From Ktedonobacteria bacterium brp13 (GTDB taxonomy: Bacteria; Chloroflexota; Ktedonobacteria; Ktedonobacterales; Ktedonobacteraceae), in contig AP024096.1 in the NCBI GenBank assembly GCA_015099395.1, positions 2,542,001 to 2,606,000 on the forward strand: 64,000 nt of DNA. Direction: 5' to 3'. Below, in pieces: positions 27,862-37,396 of this stretch. Position numbers and translations under genes: made by a program. Positions within the stretch are counted from its first letter, which is position 1. Every line of letters starts with the position of its first letter. The notes beneath the pieces are model-generated. The model was not told the origin of the DNA. It saw only the letters and a program-made list of their open reading frames with translations, and did no database searches.

Positions 27862-28042
27862 GAGTGTGTCTTAATAGCCCCCAAGGCGGATCGAGGTATC
27901 CTCTGTGCTGAAACATTGAAGAGGTATTGCCTGACCTCCGGCAGGCAAGAAAAGTTATTTCGCTCATGAATGACCACAAATAGCCTTTTTACTCAAGCAG
28001 GCGAGGTCGCCGAATGGCTTCTCAGGCTATTCAGATACACTC
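27862..28042. repeat. 181-bp MITE with GAGTGTGTCTTAATAGCC ends and TTA target duplication
   Basis: The ends GAGTGTGTCTTAATAGCC and its near-complement GGCTATTCAGATACACTC (two mismatches) are flanked by TTA on both sides (27859-27861 and 28043-28045). This fits an IS5-like non-autonomous element inserted into the edge of the neighbouring palindrome. From 28043 to 28343 I see nothing else. Confidence 0.65.
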
Positions 28043-28343
28043 TTAGATAGTTCTATACTTAAACTGAGACAGACGAAGTGGGCTGGTTGTCTGCCTTTCC
28101 CGTGGTAAAAAAAGTAGGCCCATCCTCCCAAGTTTTTCTGCATTCAGTCATAGTTGTAATTAGTGTTCAGAGCATCGACGACAAGATCGCTTGATTATTG
28201 TAGATAGTCAGTTTTAAGCACGATTGAAGCAAGAACACTATCAACACAAGTTTGCCACTTTACGCTGCCATCTCAAACCAAAAATACAGCAAAAGAGAGG
28301 CTATACATGTTCTGATGTTGTTGTAGGCGGAGTTACATAATTA

Positions 28344-29693
28344 CTAGTACAGCTTGGCGGAAATATCGTAGGAGTCTAGAGGCGAGACGGTCCTTTGTAG
28401 GTCCAGTGAAAAGGACCATTGGAAAGACGATTGTAATAAGCAATGAATGCCAGGATGCCCTCGCGTAAGTGAGTCAGGGATGTCCAACTGGCACGAGCTA
28501 AGAGGCGGCGAACAAGAATACTAAACCAGATCTCAATTTGATTGAGCCAAGAACTGTGCCTGGGCGTGTAGACGAAGCGAATGCGATGGCTCGGGTTTGA
28601 AAGAAAGGCAGCTCGCGTCGGCATCGAGGCCAAATGGCCACTTTTGCCTTTGATGCCCAGGTCCTCCTGGATGCCGCACTGCTCCGCGACGAGACGGACC
28701 AGCGTTTCAGACTGATGCGTGTTGAGCTGATCGGCGACAAAGACCCAGGCAGCCTCTGGATCAGTCTGAATGGTCTGGGCAATGTGAGCTGCAAAGTCGG
28801 CTTCGGTGCGTGTCGGTAAGAGGCTCGGGGCGATCACTTGACCGGTGGCTACATCCAAATTGGCGATCAGACTCAGGGTGCCATGCCGCTTGTATTCGAA
28901 TTCCATCCGCTCGACATGACCTGGTAGCATCGGCAATGAAGGATGCAAACGCTCCAATGCTTGGACTCCTGTCATCTCATCGGTGCTGATCACATGCGTG
29001 CCCTGCGCCGCAAGTGCCGGAGTCGCTTCATAGACTTCGCACACCGTGCAGATCTGTTCCGTCAACTCAGCTGGATCGTCGGGAGGTGGCGTGAGCCAGT
29101 AGCGCTTGCGATGAGGCTGCAAAACGCTCGCCTTTTAAAAAACGTCCCACCGTCCGGGGAGAAATCTGCTTGACGATCCCGCGTTTCACCGCTTCATCAG
29201 CCAGTTCACGTGGAGTCCAACTGCTGACTGGTCGCTGTGATTCCCCTGGTGTTTCACACGCCAGAGCCATGATTTGCATGAACTGCTCGAACGTGAAGGT
29301 CTCTGGGGCACCGGGGCGCTGCTCATCGGTCAAGAGAACCTCGATGGCTTGACCAAGGAGTTTTGGCTTTGCGGTAGCTTCGATCGCCTCCAAATGGGCT
29401 TGCGCCCTGTGCCAGCGATCCCGCCAACGCCGCACTGTTTCATACCCCATCTGCAAGTGCTGGGCTATTTTGCTATTACTGACCCCCTCGGCTGCTTCCA
29501 AAATGATGCGACCTCGTTTCACCAGTCGTTGGGCATTGGTGCTCCGATGCACCATACGCTCCAACAATTCGTGTTGTAACGAGCTCACATGAAGCTCGTT
29601 TGCTTGTGGATGAGGCATGTGGACAATCTCCTTGCTTCTTTCTCTCCTTATTCTATCACATCCTCACTCACTATTTACGCCAGTCTGTACTAG
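28344..29693. mobile_element. IS630-like insertion sequence
   Basis: 1.35 kb. Ends are CTAGTACAGCTTGGCGGAAATA and, at the right, the complement of CTAGTACAGACTGGCGTAAATA. The TA inside each CTAG can be read as the TA target duplication typical of IS630/Tc1. It encodes one transposase in two frames. It is inserted at the extreme 3' end of the NACHT gene and supplies that gene's last codons. Confidence 0.75.
28376..29618 (-). pseudogene. IS630-family transposase in two frames
   Basis: The first frame (29067-29618) has a winged HTH region: RLVKRGRIILEAAEGVSNSK, YETVRRWRDRW, WTPRELADEAVKRGIVKQIS and PRTVGRFLKG. The second frame (28376-29122) continues with LQPHRKRYWLTPPPDDPA, VISTDEMTGVQALERLHPS, AWVFVADQLNTHQSETLV, and VYTPRHSSWLNQIEIWFSIL, containing the DDE residues. 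The frames join at TTAAAAGGCGAGC near 29110: removing one G makes a single protein. It is either a frameshift mutation or a +1 programmed shift; I favour mutation. Confidence 0.75.
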
Positions 29694-31731
29694 AGTCTAT
29701 GAGGGCATAGTTGTCAGCAAAATAATCAAGCAATAGGCGATGAGAGAAGCTATAACTACCACCGACACGCTTCAACAGAATACGAGCCGTGGCATCATTA
29801 AGAAATGATGCCACCCTCCAAGGGCAGAGATGTGTGTGCCAGAGCCAAAAACGTAAGATGAAGTGTCGCATAACGGCTTGAAGTCCGTTCATTTGCCCCA
29901 AAATGACAATACCAAATATTCCAAGCGCTAGCCCATCGACAGGCCCAAAAAGCGTTCCAAACCATATAGCAGGAAAGACGCTAACTAGCAGTGCAACGGC
30001 CCATCCAATTTTTGCAGAGCGTTGAATACCTTCGTTGGGAGTACGATAATCCCGTCTAGGAATTTGTTTCTCTGAGAGCCCCCAAGCTAAGACTCCCATG
30101 CATGTAAAAGCTGGCACCATTAGAAAAAACGAGAGTGGGTTCATCGCTCTCAGGGCTAGTCCAAAGACAGTTTTGAAGCTCACACTAAATGCGAGTCCGA
30201 GGACCCACCCCCATCTCGCACCTTGTGGAGACCACGCCACGGCCTCTCTTGGCTTGATACTTAGATCGCGCCCAAATGCACACAGAAAAATCAATAATCC
30301 TATCAAGCTGCTTATGATGCCGTCAAGCTTTCCACCAATTACTCCATTAATGATGCCTCCAACCAGCAACCCTAGGAATCCATTGGTCAATCGAACACTC
30401 CACTTATAAAAGGATTGTTGCTTCCTGGGAAGCCAATCCTGTTGTAGATCTTCGAGGAAGAAATTTGGTTGATTATGTTTTCGCAACTGGTGAGCTAACC
30501 ATCCCAACCCCACATATGTGACTTGTGGTGAATATCGCTTTGTATTTCCCTGAGACATTAATCGCCATACATAATCTTTAATCACCTTCTGTTGTAAATT
30601 TGAACGTTGCTCTAAGGGAATACGCAACGGTTTCTCCTGATAGGTCAAGCTTAATATACTGAGCATAAGTGGTGTCATAGATAATTGTCGCAATTCTTCA
30701 TTATTCTTGAGTGTAGTACGTAATGCTGCTAATGGTGGACCAACATGTTTAAGATAGGTATTGATCTGTGCTACTGTAAGCGGTTGGATGGTCACTGCTT
30801 TATGAAGAGTAAGACGTGTTTGTTGTGCAGCGACTTGATATTCATCCTTCCGGCTACAGACAACAAGTGGCCCTAAATGCTGATGGTGGTAAAGGTTAAT
30901 AGATCGGATACAGGCTTCACGAGCAGTTTCTCCCACCTCATCCAATCCGTCAAGCAGAGGAAGAATCTGATCCTCTAGGATCCATTGGGCAATAGGAGGA
31001 CGTGGAACAGTATACGTCCTCGCGATTTCTTCAATGAGCCAATCCTGTAATGGTCTACGTTTAGTGGCCCAACTGGAAAGATTGACGACGACAGGAAATG
31101 GAGCCTGCTCATCCAGAGCAGCTCGCTGTTGCAACACTTCAGCCAACTTTAGTAGCAATGTCGTTTTCCCTGAGCCAAGATCACCGAGAACAAGTAGTTC
31201 ACCGCTGGTCTGATCATAGACCTGTAAGAGAGACGTCTCATCAGGTAATGGCTGTTCAGGAAGATTTGTTTGACGAAAATGTTCGTAAGTTGTGTTAAGT
31301 ACGGCATCTGGCGTGATGTAAAAAGTAAGAGGAATCGGCACTACTCCTTGCTCTGAATGTTTCAAAATATCTATATATTGGTTGTGTAGTTTACGAAGAA
31401 ATCGTGTACGGTTCTGCCGAGCATTTGAAAGCGATCTAGGTATGCCATGTTTACCTCTACCAACTCCACATAGCACTGTCAGTGCACCGAATAGGCCGAA
31501 GCCAGATATGAATTGAATGGGGAAGGAAAGAACGAGGTGGATAAGGAAGAGTTGAGTGAGCGATGTATTCGCTGTCGTGGTATTAATATTGGCGATCGTT
31601 CCACCAAAGACACTAACAATGAGTGTCCCCCACACGTAGAGGAGCACTGGCCAGAATCGACGGCACCACCGTACTTGCCAAGGAAAATTCTCTTCATAAA
31701 AAGTAGAGAGGGGTAACTGCTGCTCTGGCAT
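29671..31731 (-). CDS. NACHT-domain NTPase with multiple membrane segments
   Basis: 686 aa. Two N-terminal membrane helices (about 25-50 and 62-90: FWPVLLYVWGTLIVSVFGG, LFLIHLVLSFPIQF) precede a NACHT core: P-loop VLGDLGSGKTTLLLKLAEVL (about 181-200), LPLLDGLDEVGETAREACI (Walker B, 260-275), VVCSRKDEY. The C-terminal third has several more helices (LLVGGIINGVIGG, GWAVALLVSVFPAIWFG, GLALGIFGIVILGQ). Membrane NACHT proteins of this layout occur widely in such genomes as signalling or defence switches. The last residues (SSTDWRK) come from the IS630 end, so the native C-terminus has been replaced. AAAGGA stands 12 bases before the ATG. No effector domain is evident. Confidence 0.8.
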   Translation of the reverse strand: MPEQQLPLSTFYEENFPWQVRWCRRFWPVLLYVWGTLIVSVFGGTIANINTTTANTSLTQLFLIHLVLSFPIQFISGFGLFGALTVLCGVGRGKHGIPRSLSNARQNRTRFLRKLHNQYIDILKHSEQGVVPIPLTFYITPDAVLNTTYEHFRQTNLPEQPLPDETSLLQVYDQTSGELLVLGDLGSGKTTLLLKLAEVLQQRAALDEQAPFPVVVNLSSWATKRRPLQDWLIEEIARTYTVPRPPIAQWILEDQILPLLDGLDEVGETAREACIRSINLYHHQHLGPLVVCSRKDEYQVAAQQTRLTLHKAVTIQPLTVAQINTYLKHVGPPLAALRTTLKNNEELRQLSMTPLMLSILSLTYQEKPLRIPLEQRSNLQQKVIKDYVWRLMSQGNTKRYSPQVTYVGLGWLAHQLRKHNQPNFFLEDLQQDWLPRKQQSFYKWSVRLTNGFLGLLVGGIINGVIGGKLDGIISSLIGLLIFLCAFGRDLSIKPREAVAWSPQGARWGWVLGLAFSVSFKTVFGLALRAMNPLSFFLMVPAFTCMGVLAWGLSEKQIPRRDYRTPNEGIQRSAKIGWAVALLVSVFPAIWFGTLFGPVDGLALGIFGIVILGQMNGLQAVMRHFILRFWLWHTHLCPWRVASFLNDATARILLKRVGGSYSFSHRLLLDYFADNYALIDSSTDWRK

Positions 31732-31835
31732 AGAAAAAATTCATCCTTTCACATATGCAGAAGTGTATGTACTACTATAATATACGAACGAAATTGCTCT
31801 ATGTAAACAAAAATATGGGAGATATAAGACAAGAT

Positions 31836-32672
31836 GGTTGTGTTGCAAGAAATTACAAGAAGATAAAAGAAGCATGAAGAGGCTCTGCTTGCTCAGTTTA
31901 AGCTGTCTCTCCGAACAAAGTGGCGACCAATGCAATCTGTCCTCTCACATCGCCTTTTGCCACGCCTTGCAACTCACTTTTTCGCATTATGTTCATGATC
32001 TCAAATTCTTGCAAGGTTCGCCAAGCCGTTTCGACGGAGAAAAAGCCCATCCTCGGTTTTGTTAAACGCTTGATAAACCGGTGGTCTTGCTCAATAAAAT
32101 CATTGAGGTACTTCACGTATCGGAACCTACAGCTTTCGGGAATGTGCCCTACCTTTTTCAATTTAGCGAATGCTTTAGGGTACGCGGCATTGTTGTCAAC
32201 GGTGATGACTCGTAGCTCACTGGTATGCGAGGCGGTGAGCGTTTTGAGGAAGAACGCTTTGGCAGCTTTTGCCTCTCTTGTCGAGCTGAAGAAGAAATCG
32301 AGTGTATTCCCTTGCGCATCAACCACCGATAAAAGCACACCCACTCCTTTTTGGCATTGATGTATATCTTGTCAACCCGTCCAAGAGTCCGACATGAGCT
32401 TCAACTGAGCACGGCACCGCCGTTCACGTCCAGGAGCATAGTACTGAACCCCGCGAGAAATCGTCGTATGGTCCACCTGCAAGCCACGTTCGAGTATTAT
32501 CTCTTCCCGCTTGCGATAACTCAAAGCAGAGCGTAAGTACCACCTGACATACAAGAGCATGACCTCTGCCTGAAAGTGACGCCATTTGAACGGCTGCGGC
32601 TCTGTCATGAAGGGTTCTCCTTTCCTCTTTTTTCTGACTTTAGCAGGTCGGCTTATTTTTGCAATACAGCCC
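31836..32672. mobile_element. IS6-family insertion sequence, decayed
   Basis: About 837 bp, the usual IS6 size. The right end, read inward, is GGGCTGTATTGCAAAAATAA, a typical IS6 end; the left end GGTTGTGTTGCAAGAAATTA is an imperfect counterpart. It contains one broken transposase. Confidence 0.65.
31898..32608 (-). pseudogene. IS6-family transposase with frameshifts
   Basis: The N-terminal frame gives FKWRHFQAEVMLLYVRWYLR, then YRKREEIILERGLQVDHTTI, the HTH of IS6 transposases. Near 32385 the frame breaks at 'SDSW', with VDKIYINAKK in the next frame. A second break near 32350 leads to VVDAQGNTLDFFFSSTREAK, ITVDNNAAYPKA, and FIEQDHRFIKRLTKPRMGFF, which holds the remaining DDE residues. At least two frameshifts make it inactive. 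Confidence 0.75.
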
Positions 32673-32735
32673 GGTATTTTCACTAGAACGCTATCGAGAG
32701 TACTATCTTGTGCAAATGATGTTATTCCTTCTACA

Positions 32736-32744
32736 TGCTATAAT
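32736..32744 (+). promoter_or_regulatory. extended -10 promoter of the NERD helicase gene
   Basis: TGCTATAAT is an ideal extended -10 element, 31 bases before the favoured ATG. No good -35 hexamer is present at the expected distance, which the TGn extension can compensate. Confidence 0.55.
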
Positions 32745-32774
32745 GGCATATTATAATCAATCAGAGGTGTGAAG

Positions 32775-35366
32775 ATGGCAATCCTGTATCCAAAGGGTGG
32801 TCCAGTTAAGAATGAAAGTTATACAGCTGAACCTACTGTCTACTATGCTCTGGCACGACAACTCTCCGATGACTTTGTCGTAATTCATAGTATTCCCTGG
32901 CTTGCCCAGGTAGCAAAAGAAGTTGATGGTCGTAATGTCCCAACAGGTGAAATTGACTTCTTAATTCTGCATCAGACATTGGGGATACTCGCATTAGAGG
33001 TCAAAGGGGGCAAAATACATTATGAACACAACATGGCAGTCTTACCCAATGGAGATCGCTTTGATCCTGTTGCGCAGGTACGTCGTGGTATCCACGGCCT
33101 GTCTCGATGGATATTCAACGCTAGTGGTAGTGATATTTCGTATCGATTTGGATATGGAGTTGTCTTTCCACAAAGTATGGTCAAAGGGCGTGTATTACCA
33201 CCAGCCCTGATAGATACGACAGGTGAAAAACCACAAAGTATTTGCTTCGATCAGCAAGATCTTTCCATAATAGGAAACCAAGTCATGATGCTCATGCACT
33301 ATTGGCAAATAGCGCTCGGCAATCATCCTCTGTCACCAACGACTTTGCATACCATTGTCAAGCTTCTTCTCCCTGATCCTGATTTGACTCCAACTTGGGT
33401 AGAACGCATTGAATTGACCAAACAACACCATTTACTCCTTACCGCGCAGCAATCAATGAGACTCCAACAAATTGCAAAACATCCTCGATTTGTTCTGACC
33501 GGGCGGAGCGGTACGGGAAAGACATTGCTTGCTATCGAATATGCCCGAAGACTTGTATCACAAGACAAACGTGTTCTTTTCCTGGTCTATAATGTGGCAT
33601 TAACCACAGCAATCAAAAAAGAACTGAGAGACCTCCATCGATGGGATCCACAACAACGACCGGGAGTCGTCGTGAGAAATTATCATGAATTATGTCGATT
33701 TGCAGCACTGAAGCTTGGTCGAGCGAGTGAACAAGAAAAAGGAAAGCGCTGGTACACAACGTTGGCTCACCAGGCTTTTCATGATGCTATCCAGAACAAT
33801 CTCATGGGATCATATGATGCTCTCATTATCGATGAAGGGCAGGTATTTCACAAAGACTGGCTCACAGATTTACAGCAGTGGTTTACCTCCAAACCATTAT
33901 TGATCTGTTGTGATGAAACACAATCGTTTTCCTATGAACACAAAACCTCGGCAGAAGAGATTGCACACATCATCAACGCACCATCCCCTTTTACCTTGAC
34001 GTATAATATGCGATCACCCAGGCCAATCTTTGATCGATTGGAACAGGTCATTACATCCCATTATGAACAGCAGTCTCAACGTGACGATGAACAAGATACA
34101 CTACAAGAAAGAGCCAACCCTGATGCGCTTGAGGAACTCCATAAAGCCATCAAGCAATTACAAACAGACCATATTCCACCAGAACACATCATGGTTATAT
34201 ATTGGAAGACATCGCCAACCTATCGCGATGGCTTCGAGAAACTAGTAGGGCAGACTATCTCCGTCTATAAATGCCGCGGCATTGAAGCACCCGTAGTGAT
34301 TATCTGGCCGTATATCGACACCATTGACGATATAACCTGGGCCTGTGCCTATTCGCGAGCGACGAGTCGATGCATTGCTATTTATAAACCAATAACATTT
34401 TTAAAACATTATGACGAGTATCAATTTGCAAAGGTACTTGCGTCCGGAACGCCCCGGCTCTCTCAATGGATTCACCAACGGAAAGAACAAGAACGCCAAC
34501 AACAAGAACTCCGTGAAGCGCACAAAAAAGAGACACAAGAACTTCGTGCCCTATGGCCATCACCATCGTGGCAAATAGTCGCATTTGAGAATATTGCTCT
34601 TCAGTGGTCATATTCATGGCAAGCGTGGTATCTTCCAAAACAATCGACACAGATAGAAACGCTGTTATGGGCAATGCATGTTGCCATAACGTCACCTTAT
34701 GACGTTTATGCTGAGGTGCAGGGCTATGGGATAGGCTATTTGCCAGGATATCGCTATATACGTAAATTCCTCTCATCAACGAAGGCAAACAAAATCACAC
34801 AAGAAGATTTCGCTATCGGATGGTGCAAAACATGTCAGAGTTGGTCACGAGGCCAGATAGTAAGCATGAGCCATGATAGCATATGGTCTTGTTCGGACTG
34901 TTCCCATATCACAACACAGACCCCTTCGTATTCGGATACTAATGAACAAGGAGGAAAGTTAAATCTTCTCAGAAGTGCCCAGCAAATTGTCATGCAAGAT
35001 TCGACTGTTTTCTCGATAGCATTGTCCGATTGGGCAGAACTACATTCAGAGCAACAAAGGTTCGTTGAAGAACATTGCCAAAACACAGAAGAATCCTTAA
35101 ATTGGGTTGGACGCATTATCACCGCCACAGAAATCCTTGCTCTTACACCAGGTTCTCTTGTAGAAACAGCAATCATTCACCGTCTTTCCTGGGATGGCAT
35201 CCCATGGCTCGCAACGGCCATCACTGAGGAGCAATGGCTAGATGCTTTGGTGTTAGGTATGAGGCTCTGGGCACGATATAAAGCGGTTCGAAGAAAATCT
35301 AAAGGGGTCTACGAAGTACTGAGCCTTGGGCCTATCGATGCGGAACCGACGAAAGGTTATGTGTAA
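32775..35366 (+). CDS. NERD nuclease-domain / superfamily 1 helicase with C-terminal zinc ribbon
   Basis: About 863 aa. The N-terminal 200 residues contain a NERD-type nuclease motif: GEIDFLILHQ then GILALEVKGGKI (Asp and the E-x-K pair). Helicase motifs follow: VLTGRSGTGKTLLAIEYARR (about 239-258), ALIIDEGQVFHKDW (Walker B), YNMRSP, ISVYKCRGIEAPVVIIWPYI (motif V) and AYSRATSRC (VI). Near residue 690 GWCKTCQSW and WSCSDCSH form a four-Cys zinc ribbon. ATG 32775 has GAGG 7 bases upstream; the GTG two codons earlier is less well placed. It heads a plus-strand run with PRTase-like, HAD and DprA-like genes, a candidate defence cassette. Confidence 0.8.
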   Translation: MAILYPKGGPVKNESYTAEPTVYYALARQLSDDFVVIHSIPWLAQVAKEVDGRNVPTGEIDFLILHQTLGILALEVKGGKIHYEHNMAVLPNGDRFDPVAQVRRGIHGLSRWIFNASGSDISYRFGYGVVFPQSMVKGRVLPPALIDTTGEKPQSICFDQQDLSIIGNQVMMLMHYWQIALGNHPLSPTTLHTIVKLLLPDPDLTPTWVERIELTKQHHLLLTAQQSMRLQQIAKHPRFVLTGRSGTGKTLLAIEYARRLVSQDKRVLFLVYNVALTTAIKKELRDLHRWDPQQRPGVVVRNYHELCRFAALKLGRASEQEKGKRWYTTLAHQAFHDAIQNNLMGSYDALIIDEGQVFHKDWLTDLQQWFTSKPLLICCDETQSFSYEHKTSAEEIAHIINAPSPFTLTYNMRSPRPIFDRLEQVITSHYEQQSQRDDEQDTLQERANPDALEELHKAIKQLQTDHIPPEHIMVIYWKTSPTYRDGFEKLVGQTISVYKCRGIEAPVVIIWPYIDTIDDITWACAYSRATSRCIAIYKPITFLKHYDEYQFAKVLASGTPRLSQWIHQRKEQERQQQELREAHKKETQELRALWPSPSWQIVAFENIALQWSYSWQAWYLPKQSTQIETLLWAMHVAITSPYDVYAEVQGYGIGYLPGYRYIRKFLSSTKANKITQEDFAIGWCKTCQSWSRGQIVSMSHDSIWSCSDCSHITTQTPSYSDTNEQGGKLNLLRSAQQIVMQDSTVFSIALSDWAELHSEQQRFVEEHCQNTEESLNWVGRIITATEILALTPGSLVETAIIHRLSWDGIPWLATAITEEQWLDALVLGMRLWARYKAVRRKSKGVYEVLSLGPIDAEPTKGYV

Positions 35367-35399
35367 AGATACAATTTGGCGGCGCGAGGAGGGACCCAA

Positions 35400-35702
35400 A
35401 TGGAGAATCAGGAGCATCTCGATCTGCTCAAGCAATGTGTAGAAACATAGAACCGGTGGCGGCAGGAGCGTCCAAAGACACGGTCAGATCTCAGCATAGC
35501 CAAGTTGACCGGAATGCATCTTGTCAGCGTTAAGTTCGATAAAGTCGATCTCTCAAGGGCTAATTTCCTCGAAATACTGCTCAATAGAAGTAAGTTCATC
35601 GAGACAGATCTCAAGAAGAGCAAGTTTTGTCGTGCTTACATTCGTGAGGCAAATTTGGCAGAACAGGCATCTACAGAATTGATCTCTCTAATGCTAAGAT
35701 GA
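35400..35702 (+). pseudogene. pentapeptide-repeat protein with amber codon
   Basis: GAGGAGG lies just before ATG 35400. The frame reads ENQEHLDLLKQCVET, a TAG, then NRWRQERPKTRSDLSIAK and pentapeptide-type repeats (VSVKFDKVDLSRANF, FIETDLKKSKF, IREANLAEQ). In relatives of this N-terminus the residue after 'VE.' is Trp, and TGG to TAG is a one-base change. The repeat region is also very short. It sits between the helicase and first PRTase gene. It could in principle be restarted at ATG 35505, but that start has no ribosome site. Confidence 0.6.
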
Positions 35703-35761
35703 ACTTAACAAGTACTTACGTGCTTGCAAAAAAACACTCACGAAGGATAGGTAAGGATACC

Positions 35762-36340
35762 GTGGATGATAACACACCTGCACTACACTACCTCAGGGAT
35801 AACAAGTTTTTCCTATACCGCTATCAGTCGTCACGTTTAAAAAACGCTAACACTATATCACAGCTCATCTGGGGCTTTAAAAAAAACCAAGAAAAGGCAG
35901 TTGCCACATTACAAATAACTCTTGCTCATGCGTTGGCACAAGCTGAGCTTGACTTTCTCGATATTACGAATCACTGGTACAGTATAGCTATGCCTCGAAG
36001 TAATATGGATGGTTCCAATCTTCCATGTGAGAGAATAGGTATTCACCTTGAAGCAACATTCCCATGGATTGAACATATCCCTTATGGCCTACGAAGAATT
36101 CAATCTGTTCCACCATCAAGACTTGCTTATATTGAAAAGCGCCTTCGAAATACAGAGGATGTTCATAGAAGAACGATTCGCTACAATGGACCTCCGCTTC
36201 AAGCAACATCTGGGGTGATCCTTATAGACGACATTATTACCCAATCAAATACATTTAATGCGTGTCGCAGCATTATACAAGAAATGACACAATGCGAACA
36301 TATCTTCGGGCTTTTCATGGGTTGGACACAACGCTCCTGA
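35762..36340 (+). CDS. PRTase-like protein, first paralogue (degenerate PRPP loop)
   Basis: About 192 aa from GTG 35762, preceded by AAGG; a longer start at ATG 35699 overlaps the pentapeptide remnant. The C-terminal half has the type I phosphoribosyltransferase signature VILIDDIITQSNTFNACRSI. The usual T-[T/S]-G-x-T loop is here TQSNT, so PRPP binding may be weakened or lost. It shares YNGPPLQ, IFGLFMGWT, CERIGIHL and IQSVPPSRLAY with the gene at 37397, so the two are duplicates. The ComF-like fold is often linked to DNA uptake and, in defence loci, to unknown nucleotide chemistry. The first 20 upstream codons are not conserved in the paralogue. Confidence 0.65.
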   Translation: MDDNTPALHYLRDNKFFLYRYQSSRLKNANTISQLIWGFKKNQEKAVATLQITLAHALAQAELDFLDITNHWYSIAMPRSNMDGSNLPCERIGIHLEATFPWIEHIPYGLRRIQSVPPSRLAYIEKRLRNTEDVHRRTIRYNGPPLQATSGVILIDDIITQSNTFNACRSIIQEMTQCEHIFGLFMGWTQRS

Positions 36341-36864
36341 CGAAAAGAGCAAGATTATAAACCTAACATGTTTTCGATGATAATAAAGTGCAGTTTTCTC
36401 TTTTTGGCTTTCTCAAGTACCAATCTTGCTATAGTTTCTTCCCTTCTCTCTTAATGATACTTAAATTCGCATAAGCACTCACAATGCTACAGACGGCATG
36501 TGCGTTGTGGTATGTAATCCATTGTTCTCGTAAGCTCACACCTACCAATGCCTTGCCTATATCTGCGCCGTGCTCTGTCTCTTGTAATACTACACTCTCT
36601 CAAAAAGAGCAGGTAAATCGAGCGATTAAGGTTAAGCGAAGCAAGTGTAGAAGCATATTCCTATAAAGTAGTGAATCGCTTATGAAATCATAAATACATT
36701 TGTTCTATTGACACATCGATTATTATAGCTTAATATAGGCGATACAAACACAATCATATTAAAGAATGTATCTCGATGGTATATAAGGCTGCGTAAAGAT
36801 TTTTTGATCGTACATCTATATATGTACAGACACCGTCAATCTGTTGTTCTATAAAGGACGTAGG
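36341..36864. other. intergenic gap inside the cassette, about 520 bp
   Basis: AT-rich, with no convincing gene on either strand. It probably contains a promoter for the HAD-PRTase-DprA run, but I could not choose one -10/-35 pair with confidence. Confidence 0.35.
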
Positions 36865-37389
36865 ATGCAGCAATCAACATGGGCAATCTTTCTTGATCTG
36901 GACCAAACTCTGGTCATAACTGCAGCAATTGAGCAGTATCGCAAAAATCGACAATGGTTGGTCATTCATCAGTACTTCAATAAGACCTCCCTCCCTGATC
37001 ATACCAAAGCTTTTCTTGAACGAGTCCGTCCTCATTTTCAGCTCGGAGTGATTACAGCGTCGCCGAGAAAGTATGCTGAACAACTCCTTGCCTATCATCA
37101 GCTCACTATCCCTGTTATAGCAGCGTATCACGATACAAAAAAGCATAAACCCGATCCCGAACCACTTCTGTTCGCTGCAAAACAGCTAAATATCTCGCCT
37201 GCCCGGTGTATTCACATTGGAGATCATCAAAAAGACATTATCGCGTCCCACCAGGCTGGTATGGTAGCAATTAGGCTCTCATGGGAGAACAAGCTCAATG
37301 CACAAGCCATTGCCACATATCCTCACACACTCTGTTCCAACTGGACAGAAGTCCTGACATGTCTGCATACAACTGTTCGAGAAGGATGA
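36865..37389 (+). CDS. HAD-superfamily hydrolase
   Basis: 174 aa from ATG 36865 (AAAGGA 7 bases upstream). HAD motif I is IFLDLDQTLV (nucleophile Asp and general acid Asp), motif II ITASPRKYA, motif III Lys in HKPDPEPL, and motif IV HIGDHQKDIIASHQAG. The cap is small and of the phosphoglycolate-phosphatase-like C1 type. The likely reaction is phosphate removal from a small molecule or nucleotide. The stop is 8 bases before the second PRTase gene, whose ribosome site overlaps it, so the two are co-transcribed. In this context a substrate made or used by the PRTase is plausible. Confidence 0.8.
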   Translation: MQQSTWAIFLDLDQTLVITAAIEQYRKNRQWLVIHQYFNKTSLPDHTKAFLERVRPHFQLGVITASPRKYAEQLLAYHQLTIPVIAAYHDTKKHKPDPEPLLFAAKQLNISPARCIHIGDHQKDIIASHQAGMVAIRLSWENKLNAQAIATYPHTLCSNWTEVLTCLHTTVREG

Positions 37390-37396
37390 GGTAATA

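Noticed and set aside
36484..36666. 60-codon ORF in the cassette gap
   Set aside because: No ribosome site and no protein-like pattern; better left as intergenic.
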